Source of the DNA: Acidobacteriota bacterium
GTDB lineage: Bacteria; Acidobacteriota; Vicinamibacteria; Vicinamibacterales; UBA2999
Assembly (NCBI GenBank): GCA_016213695.1
Contig: JACQZV010000058.1
Location: 1 to 34,251, forward strand
Direction of reading: 5' to 3'
DNA: 34,251 bases
The notes beneath the pieces are model-generated. The model was not told the origin of the DNA. It ran no database searches and saw only the letters and a program-made list of their open reading frames with translations. Shown piece after piece: positions 25,839-34,251 of the stretch. The translations under genes and the position numbers were made by a program. Each line of letters begins with the position of its first letter. Positions within the stretch are counted from its first letter, which is position 1.

Positions 25839-28800
25839 TCAGTTGAAGCTATACCGCAGGCTGATCATGAACTGGTAGACGTCCGACGTGCCGGATGATG
25901 TCTGGTACGAGTTCGAGATCGGCTGGTTGTTGGCAAGCGCCAGCCGGTATGTCGAGCGCCCTTGTGTGTCGATAGCCGGGTTGGTCAGAATCTGCACCTG
26001 GTTGCTGTTGTTCACGGCCGCCACCGGCCGCGAGCCGACGCCCCAGTTACCGTTCAGGAGATTACCCACATTGAAGATATCGGCGCGGACTTGAAAGGCG
26101 TTCCGCTTGCCACCCACGTTGTGGAAGACGTCCTGGACGATGCTGAGGTCGGCGCGGCGCAGGATGGGCAGGACGGCCCCATTCCGTTCCGCGTACTGAC
26201 CGCGGTGCTTGCGCAGATACGGATCCTGCTGGATATACCGTTCGAACGCTGCGGCCTGCTCGTCCGCCGTGAACGTGCGCGCCCCCACGGTGAACGGGAC
26301 GAAGTTCATCTCTGAGGTGCTGCGCGGGATGTAGATCAGGTCGTTCGCGCTGACGCTGTCGCCGTTCATGTCGCCGGCGAACACGTAGCTGAGCCGCGAA
26401 GAGCCGAGCGCGGCCGTCAGGCTGTGACGCGCCTCCCAGAACAGCGAGATCGACGTGCGCCCGAAGCTGAAGTACTCGCGGCTGTAGCTCGCCAGCGCGA
26501 AGACCCGGTGTCCCGGCGACCATGCGGAGTAACTGACCCCGGCGTTGTTGGGATCCCCGTGCGTGGCGACTCTGCCGAAGCTGGTCGCGGCAGTCGACTC
26601 GGGGTCGACGAGCGTCCTCGATTCACCGTAGCTATAGGCGCCGCGCAGCGACAACCCGAACGACGTGGTTTTCGACAGCGTCTCGGCCACGTTCCACGAC
26701 GTTCCCTGGCTGCCGTTCTTCAGCACGTAGTTGACCGTAACCTGGTTGCCTGGATCGTTATTGATGCGCGTGACGCATCCGCCGGCCTGCCCGGCAGCCG
26801 CGCACGGCGAGCCGACCCATCGGGGACGGGGATCCACTCCCGTGAAGGCCGACTGTGCAGCCGGCAGATTCGCATTGATGTAGTAGACGCCGTTGACGTC
26901 CTTCGCGTACAGGTACTCGGTCGTGCTGATAATCCCCCACGGCAGCTTGCGATCCACGGCGATGTTGCTGCGCCAGAGCTGGGGAAATTTGAAGTCGCGG
27001 TCGGTGACGTTCAGCGCGTAGCTCGAGGCGCCGCCGCCGGTCACGCTGGCCGGCTTGTAGGCGTCCGGATTCGGGTTGAACGGGAAGGCTGTCGTGTTGT
27101 CGACGATGCGCTCGCCAATCAGTACGCCCGTGTTGCCAATCTGGTTGGAGATCCAGACGTACGCCGGCCGTCCGCTGAACAGGCCGGTGCCGCCACGCAC
27201 CTGCGTCGCCTGATCGCCCCTGACGTCCCAGTTCACGCCGAGCCGTGGCGAGTAGAGCACCTTCGTATCCGGCATCCTGCCGGTCTCGTACTTGACCGGG
27301 CTGCCCTTTTCATCGCGGAAGGTCAACGCGTCGGCGGCCGGGTTGGCGTAGGCCGTGTTCTTGAACTGTGACACGTCGAAGCGCAGTCCAGCCGTCAGCG
27401 TGACGGTACGGCTGGGCCGCCACTCATCCTGCGCGTAGCCTGCGCTGTACCAGACCTCCAGCGGCTGCAGCGGCTTCGAGAGGTTGGGAATGTTGCTCCA
27501 GCGCAGGTGAAAACGCCCCAGCGCCACCGGTGAGACCGTACGGTTCGGATTGGCCACGGCACCGTTGGCGTCGGCGTAAAAATCGGCAAGGGAGTTGTAC
27601 GAATACCCGCTTTGCGGGCAGCAGCTCCAGAACACGTTGTCGGAGTGGTACTTCTCCGTATAGCCGCCGAAGGTCAGCGAATGCCGGTTGCTGAACTTCG
27701 TCAGGTTGTCCTGCAGCTGGAACGTGCTGTACCGCAGTTCGTTCTGGTACGTGAACGGCTCGAAGCCGAACGTCGTGTAGGAGGTCCCGCCCTCAAAGAT
27801 ATCCACGAGGGGAAACACCGTCCCCCGCGAGTCACGGCTTTCGTCCTGATACGTGAAGCCGCTCTGGAACGAGTTCGCCATCGTGTTGCCGATGACCGTA
27901 TTCCATTCGCCGATACCTGATCGGATGTTCTCCAGGAGCTTGTAGTTGGAATTCTGGAAGTTCAGGAAGCTCGACGTGAGATTGCTGCGGCCGCGCAGCG
28001 CGGAGGTCGAACTCGAAAGGATAGTGTCCGAGAACGAGTTCAGATGGTTGTAGCGGAAGCTGACCTTGTTCGCATTGTTGATATTGTAATCGCTGCGCAG
28101 CAGGAACCGCTTGACCGGCGTCTCGTCGTCGATCTTCTCGAACGGGCCGGTGTCGTAGCTAAAGCTCGATTTCAGGAACGAGCTGAGGTTCCTGAGGTCC
28201 GAAGCGAGTACGCGCGTGACCGTGCCGCCCACCGGCTCGCCGCCCTGGTTGGCGCGATACGTCGTCAGGGGGCGCGTGTCGCTTTCATCTTCGTAGTTGC
28301 CGAAGGCGAACCACCTGTTCTTGATGATCGGCCCTGATGCCCAGCCGCCCGTATTCCTGAACTTGAACGTGCCAGGATTGACGACCTGGCCGGCGGCGTC
28401 CGTACCGACCCAGTCATTGCTGCGGAGCCGGTGGTAGAAGGAGCCGCTCAGGCCGTTGGTTCCGCTGCGGGTCACCGTGTTCACGCCGGCCCCGATGAAG
28501 CTCCCCTGGCGGACGTCGAACGGCGCGACGTTGACCTGAACCTGTTCGATGGCTTCGAGCGAAATCGGTGCGACGCCGGTGCGGTCGCCGGGCTGTCCGC
28601 CAAGGCCGAACGAATTGTTGAACGACGAGCCGTCCACCGTCATGTTGTTCATCCGGTTGTCCTGGCCGACGAAGCTGCTGCCGTTGGCCTGCGGCGTCAG
28701 ACGCGTCACGTCGCTGATCCGTCCCGACAGCGTCGGCAGCAGCGCGATCTCCTCGCGGATGACGGTCGTGGCCGCACCCGTGCGGCTCGAGCTGAACACC

Positions 28801-29204
28801 GGATCGACCTGCGCCGTGACGGTGACCTGTTCCGTGACGGTAATCGGGCGCACGGTGAACGTCAGGTCGGTCGCAACTCCGAGGTTCACGGTGACGTCGT
28901 CCTGTGTCTCGGGCTGGAATGCCGCCCCGCCACCTCCGGAGAACGTCACGGTCACGCTGTAGGGGCCACCCACCCGCATCGCGGGGATCGAGAAGCGTCC
29001 GTCGGCCCGCGTGACCGCTTCGTACACGGTGCCAGAGGGGGTATGGATCGCGATGATGCTCGCGCTGGCGACCGGCTCCTGCTGCGGGTTGAGCACGATG
29101 CCGGAAATGGCACCGGTCGTGACGCCCTGGGCGTCGAGCGTGCCAGCAGGCCATGCCACCGCCGCGCAGAGCGCGAGAAGAGCGAACCAACGTCTGATGT
29201 GCAT
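25839..29204 (-). CDS. TonB-dependent outer-membrane receptor, Oar-like with carboxypeptidase-regulatory domain
   Basis: The product has 1121 residues. A signal peptide covers 1-26 (ending DAQ). A carboxypeptidase-regulatory-like beta-sandwich (about 27-110) has GAISGIVLNPQQEPVASASI and GRFSIPAMRVGGPYSVTV. A plug domain follows (TVRPITVTEQVTV through QVNVAPFDVRQG, about 115-235). The rest is a long barrel with many alternating aromatic strands, ending in FMISLRYSFN. This is the common Acidobacteria/Bacteroidota Oar-like type; the ligand is unknown. The ATG at 29204 has GGAG 10 nt upstream. It converges on the TonB-ExbB-ExbD operon, its probable energy source. Confidence 0.9.
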   Translation of the reverse strand: MHIRRWFALLALCAAVAWPAGTLDAQGVTTGAISGIVLNPQQEPVASASIIAIHTPSGTVYEAVTRADGRFSIPAMRVGGPYSVTVTFSGGGGAAFQPETQDDVTVNLGVATDLTFTVRPITVTEQVTVTAQVDPVFSSSRTGAATTVIREEIALLPTLSGRISDVTRLTPQANGSSFVGQDNRMNNMTVDGSSFNNSFGLGGQPGDRTGVAPISLEAIEQVQVNVAPFDVRQGSFIGAGVNTVTRSGTNGLSGSFYHRLRSNDWVGTDAAGQVVNPGTFKFRNTGGWASGPIIKNRWFAFGNYEDESDTRPLTTYRANQGGEPVGGTVTRVLASDLRNLSSFLKSSFSYDTGPFEKIDDETPVKRFLLRSDYNINNANKVSFRYNHLNSFSDTILSSSTSALRGRSNLTSSFLNFQNSNYKLLENIRSGIGEWNTVIGNTMANSFQSGFTYQDESRDSRGTVFPLVDIFEGGTSYTTFGFEPFTYQNELRYSTFQLQDNLTKFSNRHSLTFGGYTEKYHSDNVFWSCCPQSGYSYNSLADFYADANGAVANPNRTVSPVALGRFHLRWSNIPNLSKPLQPLEVWYSAGYAQDEWRPSRTVTLTAGLRFDVSQFKNTAYANPAADALTFRDEKGSPVKYETGRMPDTKVLYSPRLGVNWDVRGDQATQVRGGTGLFSGRPAYVWISNQIGNTGVLIGERIVDNTTAFPFNPNPDAYKPASVTGGGASSYALNVTDRDFKFPQLWRSNIAVDRKLPWGIISTTEYLYAKDVNGVYYINANLPAAQSAFTGVDPRPRWVGSPCAAAGQAGGCVTRINNDPGNQVTVNYVLKNGSQGTSWNVAETLSKTTSFGLSLRGAYSYGESRTLVDPESTAATSFGRVATHGDPNNAGVSYSAWSPGHRVFALASYSREYFSFGRTSISLFWEARHSLTAALGSSRLSYVFAGDMNGDSVSANDLIYIPRSTSEMNFVPFTVGARTFTADEQAAAFERYIQQDPYLRKHRGQYAERNGAVLPILRRADLSIVQDVFHNVGGKRNAFQVRADIFNVGNLLNGNWGVGSRPVAAVNNSNQVQILTNPAIDTQGRSTYRLALANNQPISNSYQTSSGTSDVYQFMISLRYSFN

Positions 29205-29327
29205 CTGTCTGTTCTCCAACGAGTTACGAGCGGCGATCGCGCAAGGAAGCGCTGAACGATGACGATCGTGCGAGCCGTCTGAGTGAGAGGAGCGCATGGG
29301 CCCTGCGCGCTGAAGAAATTGTACATG

Positions 29328-29354
29328 AAAAGGGCCGCCCCGATGAGGCGGCCC
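29328..29354 (-). terminator. Intrinsic terminator of the TPR lipoprotein gene
   Basis: On the minus strand GGGCCGCC and GGCGGCCC form a perfect 8-bp stem (29354-29347 with 29339-29332) with a 7-nt loop, followed by four U (29331-29328). It begins 24 nt after the stop at 29379. It separates this gene from the receptor gene downstream on the same strand. Confidence 0.8.
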
Positions 29355-29378
29355 TGGAGTGCACCGTACGCGCGGGAA

Positions 29379-30362
29379 TCAGTCGCCGCCTCGGCCGCTC
29401 GTGCCCTTCGGCGCCGCGGCCGCGCCCGCCACGTTCGCCTTGCGGATTTCCTCGGCGCGGTTGCTGAGTTGTTCGGCCTCCTTCAGGAGCGCCTGCTGCC
29501 GCGCCGGGTTCTTCTCGAGGTTCGCCTGCACGCGGAGGAGCAGGTTCTTGTACACGAGCGCTTCCATGTACTGGTTGTTGAGGGTGATGGCCTTGTCGAT
29601 CGACGTGAGACCGGACTGCACGAACTTCATCTTCGCGGCGTCGCTCAGGCTGAAATCGCGGTACGCCTTCTCCCAGTAGTAGGTGGCAATCGTGTAGAAG
29701 GCCTCGGGGTTGTTCGGCTCACGTTCGGCGCGCGCTTGCAGCGCCTCGATGGCCCCGTCAAAGTTACCCTGGCGGTTGTAGAAGGCCGCCAGCGTCGTAT
29801 AGACGGTCGGCTCGGTCGGCTTGGCTTCGCGCGCCTTGACGAGCGTCTGCTCGGCCCGCTCGTAGTCGCCGCTGTCTTCGTAAATCCTGGCCAGGGCGAA
29901 GTAGTTGATCGGGTCGCTCGGATCCATATCAATCAGCTGCTGGACGACCGGCTCGGACTGGGCCGGATCATTGAGCTTTTCGGCGCCGTACGCGCTGGCG
30001 AGGTACTGGAGGGCGAGCTTCTTGAGGTCCGGGCGCTGCTCCAGCTCGACCGCCTTCCTGTAGTTGGCGACGGCGTTGTCGAGCAGGGCGTCGTTGGCCG
30101 CCTCGCCCCGCCGCGTCGGCCGGTACATGTTGTCGTAGCTGTTGCCGAGATAGAAGTACGCTTCAGTCTGCGTCGAGTCGGCGGCAATCGCCTCTTCATA
30201 CTTCCGGGCCGCGCCACGGTAATCCTGCTGCTGGTACGCGGTGTGGGCGTCTTTCAGGGCCATCCTGGCCTTCAGCATGTTGAACTGGCCGCACCCCGCG
30301 ACCCCCACGCCGAGGCCCGCCACGAGCGCCACGACGACCGCCTGTAACGAAAACTTTCGCAT
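29379..30362 (-). CDS. TPR-repeat lipoprotein of unknown function
   Basis: The product has 327 residues. A lipoprotein signal (VVVALVAGLGVGVAGC, lipobox VAGC with Cys near residue 24) is followed by several TPR units: AYQQQDYRGAARKYEEAIAADS, AEAYFYLGNSYDN-like, ARIYEDSGDYERAEQTLVKA, AAFYNRQGNFDGAIEALQARA. It ends in a Gly-rich tail. It is probably membrane-anchored in the periplasm as a scaffold; no enzyme motif is seen. The ATG at 30362 was chosen because the lipoprotein signal starts there and AGGAG lies just upstream. It is transcribed divergently from the (p)ppGpp synthetase gene from an overlapping control region. Confidence 0.85.
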   Translation of the reverse strand: MRKFSLQAVVVALVAGLGVGVAGCGQFNMLKARMALKDAHTAYQQQDYRGAARKYEEAIAADSTQTEAYFYLGNSYDNMYRPTRRGEAANDALLDNAVANYRKAVELEQRPDLKKLALQYLASAYGAEKLNDPAQSEPVVQQLIDMDPSDPINYFALARIYEDSGDYERAEQTLVKAREAKPTEPTVYTTLAAFYNRQGNFDGAIEALQARAEREPNNPEAFYTIATYYWEKAYRDFSLSDAAKMKFVQSGLTSIDKAITLNNQYMEALVYKNLLLRVQANLEKNPARQQALLKEAEQLSNRAEEIRKANVAGAAAAPKGTSGRGGD

Positions 30363-30486
30363 CTCTCCTGTCCCCCTTACGTGCTTACCTGCCCCCCACG
30401 CGCACGCATGCACGCCGGAGCCGCGCGTTCTCGCCGCGCACCACGGGCTGTGGAACCAGCCCGGCCGCACACCCTGCACGCGCGCC

Positions 30487-30516
30487 AGTATAGTGATGCC
30501 GTTTCGGGCGAGTCAA
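30487..30516 (-). promoter_or_regulatory. Promoter of the TPR lipoprotein gene
   Basis: On the minus strand TTGACT (30516-30511) and TATACT (30492-30487) each match five of six consensus bases and are separated by 18 nt. The leader would be about 118 nt. The -35 lies in the left arm of a 9-bp inverted repeat. Confidence 0.65.
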
Positions 30517-30540
30517 GAACCACCGTGCGGCGTTCTTGAC
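30512..30540. promoter_or_regulatory. 9-bp inverted repeat between divergent promoters
   Basis: GTCAAGAAC (30512-30520) and GTTCTTGAC (30532-30540) are perfect inverted repeats with an 11-nt spacer. Each arm holds the TTGAC of one -35 box, so a protein bound here would cover both promoters. The symmetry may also arise only because both promoters share a GTTCTTGAC -35 region. Confidence 0.6.
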
Positions 30541-30564
30541 CCCCCACAACCCCACTTCTATCAT
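30536..30564 (+). promoter_or_regulatory. Promoter of the (p)ppGpp synthetase/hydrolase gene
   Basis: TTGACC (30536-30541) and TATCAT (30559-30564) are separated by 17 nt, with five of six consensus bases each. Transcription would start near 30571, about 20 nt before the ATG. No strong Shine-Dalgarno is seen in that short leader. Confidence 0.75.
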
Positions 30565-30590
30565 GAAGATGGCGGCACCACCATCCGTCC

Positions 30591-32765
<2,175 letters not shown>

Positions 32766-32799
32766 CCGGGAGACCCCGCCTGCCAGGCTCAGGGGGCCG

Positions 32800-33186
32800 T
32801 CAGGCGTGCGGCAGGCTCGCGATCGCGTCGATCTCGATCTTCACATCCCGGGGCAGCCGTGACACCTGCACGGTCGCCCGCGCGGGCGGCGGATCCGCCA
32901 GAAAGCGCCCGTAGCACGCGTTCATTGCGGTGAAGTCGTTGAGGTCGGCGAGGAACACGGTCATCTTGACGACGTGCTCGTAGCCCAGGCCCGCCGCCTT
33001 CAGCAGCGCGCCGATATTTCGCATGACCTGTTCGGTCTGTGCCGTGATGTCGGTGCCGACGACGGCGCCAGTGGCCGGGTCAACCGGCACCTGGCCCGAG
33101 ACAAACAGCAGATTCCCGCTGAGCACGGCCGCCGAGTACGGGCCGAGGGGCTGCGGCGCGTCCGGCGAAGCGACGGCTCGGCGCAC
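32800..33186 (-). CDS. ridA: RidA family 2-iminobutanoate/2-iminopropanoate deaminase
   Basis: The 128-residue product hydrolyses reactive enamine/imine intermediates released by PLP enzymes. APQPLGPYSAAVLSGNLLFVSGQVPVDP-type opening, TEQVMRNIGALLKAAG and the substrate-binding Arg in PPPARATVQV are present, and KIEIDAIA carries the conserved Glu. The length is normal for the trimeric family. The GTG start (33186-33184) directly follows the rpmB stop (TGAGGTG), so translation is probably coupled. Confidence 0.92.
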   Translation of the reverse strand: MRRAVASPDAPQPLGPYSAAVLSGNLLFVSGQVPVDPATGAVVGTDITAQTEQVMRNIGALLKAAGLGYEHVVKMTVFLADLNDFTAMNACYGRFLADPPPARATVQVSRLPRDVKIEIDAIASLPHA

Positions 33187-33187
33187 C

Positions 33188-33379
33188 TCAGGCGGCCTTC
33201 GTTACCTTGCCGCTGCGCAGGCAGCGCGTGCAGACGCGGATCCGTCTGACGCCACCATTGATGAGGGCGCGCACGGTCTGCAGGTTGGGTTCGAACCGGC
33301 GCGGACCGACGTTGTGCGCGTGAGAGACGGTCCGGCCGACTACCGGTCCTTTGCCGCAGAGTTCGCACCGCTTTGCCAT
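33188..33379 (-). CDS. rpmB: 50S ribosomal protein bL28 (zinc-binding form)
   Basis: The product has 63 residues. It opens MAKRCELCGKGPVVGRTVSH, typical of bL28, and has four cysteines in two pairs, C5-x2-C8 and C50-x2-C53, so it is the zinc-binding (C+) form. Many bacteria use the C- form when zinc is scarce; only one copy is seen here. AAAGG lies 11 nt upstream of the ATG. It is placed between a Cys-rich unknown gene (47 nt upstream) and ridA. Confidence 0.95.
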   Translation of the reverse strand: MAKRCELCGKGPVVGRTVSHAHNVGPRRFEPNLQTVRALINGGVRRIRVCTRCLRSGKVTKAA

Positions 33380-33414
33380 GGTTGTCGAGCCTTTCGTCGA
33401 GTGTCGAAACCCCG

Positions 33415-33420
33415 ATTCTA
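33415..33420 (-). promoter_or_regulatory. Possible -10 box for rpmB
   Basis: TAGAAT on the minus strand (33420-33415) matches five of six consensus bases and would give a leader of about 29 nt for rpmB. No good -35 box lies 16-18 nt upstream, so the call is weak. Confidence 0.35.
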
Positions 33421-33426
33421 ACAGGT

Positions 33427-34062
33427 TCAGGGCAGGATGAGCGAGGGCGCGACGGGTGACTCCGGCCGCGCCTCGTCGGCGGCCTGTCCCTGGAGCAGGC
33501 GTCCCACCAACTCGACGTACGTCGTGTCATGCGCCCCGGCCCGCAGCGTCCGTGCGCCCTGTTCCACCGCCCTGAGCGCGATGGCCGCCTCGCCGTCATA
33601 CACCTTCGCGCCCTGTTCGCGAATCTGCGCGAGCAGCGCTGTGAGAGCTGCGGCGAGCGACCGGGCGGGTGCCGATTGGGGAGTGTGCTCGTAGATGACG
33701 CCGCGTCCCGCGGTTTCGAGCGTTGCCGCAACCGCGCTGGCGGCGTCGGCCACGTCCGCGTCGATCAGCCGGGCGAAGCCTTCCGGTCGGTGTCGCGTGA
33801 TGGCGGACTGGAACAGAAAGAACAGCTGATACTGCCGTTCCGTCAGATGGCGGATCGTCGGCAGCAGCCGCGCGACATCCTGCTCCTGTTGCCGGCGCAC
33901 GACGGAGGCGGGGTGCTCGCGTGCCGATGCCAGGTAGGCGCACGTCGCGGGGCACTGGATCTGCACCAGCCGCTTGGTGCCGCAGCAGGTCGCGCAGATG
34001 GTCTGCGCGAGCGCCGGACACGCGCGGCGCGCCTTCCGCTGTCCGCAGCTGGGGCAGAGCAT
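33427..34062 (-). CDS. Cys-rich N-terminal zinc-finger-like protein of unknown function
   Basis: The product has 211 residues. The first 41 residues hold eight cysteines: C3-x2-C6, C15, C23-x2-C26-C27 and C37-x3-C41, in a basic context (GQRKARRACPALAQ, CCGTKRLVQIQCP). This fits two zinc sites or a metal cluster. The rest (about 60-211) is helical, alanine- and arginine-rich, with LTERQYQLFFLFQSAI and a possible coiled region. I recognise no named family. The start is ATG at 34062-34060 with only a weak upstream purine stretch. It is 47 nt upstream of rpmB on the same strand; a link to ribosomes or zinc is only suggested by position. Confidence 0.75.
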   Translation of the reverse strand: MLCPSCGQRKARRACPALAQTICATCCGTKRLVQIQCPATCAYLASAREHPASVVRRQQEQDVARLLPTIRHLTERQYQLFFLFQSAITRHRPEGFARLIDADVADAASAVAATLETAGRGVIYEHTPQSAPARSLAAALTALLAQIREQGAKVYDGEAAIALRAVEQGARTLRAGAHDTTYVELVGRLLQGQAADEARPESPVAPSLILP

Positions 34063-34251
34063 GTCTCAGCTTCGCATACCGGATCGGGGCCAGCAATCTC
34101 GGCTGTCGTCGAGCAGCCGCCTCAGCGGGGATCTGCTCGCCGCCCGCGGAATAGCTCCTGATGGCTCGATCAGGAGCTGCCTGATTCGGGCAGGTTCCAC
34201 ACGGGCACAGGTGTGTTTAAAAACAACCATCTTGTCGATAAATATTCACAA
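34063..34251. other. Hairpin-rich, AT-rich right edge with no clear gene
   Basis: Three stems follow one another: AGCTCCTGAT / ATCAGGAGCT (34153-34178, perfect 10 bp, 6-nt loop), CTGCC / GGCAG (34177-34193) and CACAC / GTGTG (34198-34215). GGAA and TTCC ends (34194-34197 and 34149-34152 on the minus strand) could close the first two into a three-way junction. After 34216 the sequence is abruptly AT-rich (9 of the last 36 bases are G or C). A short open frame on the plus strand runs off the edge (…FKNNHLVDKYSQ) without a clear start. It could be an RNA element, an insertion-element end or the promoter region of the next gene. Confidence 0.4.

Overview
The window is a GC-rich, gene-dense chromosomal segment from a Gram-negative, two-membrane bacterium. 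LptD, a TonB-ExbB-ExbD system and a large TonB-dependent receptor show the outer membrane. The Oar-like receptor with an N-terminal carboxypeptidase-regulatory domain, the tight housekeeping operons and the frequent GTG/TTG starts suggest Acidobacteriota, probably Vicinamibacteria. That placement is inference; no rRNA is present. No tRNA, rRNA, CRISPR array, intact transposon or prophage was seen.

Layout. (1) 1-1056, minus: the start of an exported protein (cut by the window edge) behind a radical SAM protein of the spore-photolyase-like family. (2) 1150-9882, minus: a compact eight-gene run, deoxynucleoside kinase - accD - folC - lptD - rmlA - rmlC-like - rmlB - rmd-like reductase, with gaps of 16 nt or less or overlaps. 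It joins nucleotide salvage, fatty-acid and folate synthesis, LPS export and nucleotide-sugar synthesis. (3) 9936-12119, plus: an exported HEAT-repeat/cyclophilin fusion. (4) 12129-12618, minus: two tandem mini-genes, each encoding a 16-residue lysine-rich peptide and each followed by its own intrinsic terminator, behind a strong sigma70-type promoter. (5) 12696-14989, minus: a TPR protein and ddl. (6) 15016-23001, plus: tgt-yajC-secD-secF, then uppP, a DUF502 membrane protein and a divergent membrane pyrophosphatase. (7) 23171-25809, plus: a promoter, structured leader and tonB-exbB-exbD-exbD operon ending at a strong terminator, convergent with a 1121-residue TonB-dependent receptor (minus). 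(8) 29379-32765: a TPR lipoprotein and a bifunctional (p)ppGpp synthetase/hydrolase, transcribed divergently from promoters whose -35 boxes lie in one inverted repeat. (9) 32800-34062, minus: ridA, rpmB (zinc form) and a Cys-rich unknown protein, then an unexplained hairpin-rich and AT-rich right edge.

The two least-explained signals are the twin mini-genes at 12180-12495 and a set of six short tandem-repeat patches (period 7, 8 or 9). The patches sit on gene starts or ends at 9940, 12104, 13839, 19053, 20524 and 24765, each with a different unit sequence; two are built as inverted arms around a spacer of 20-25 nt.
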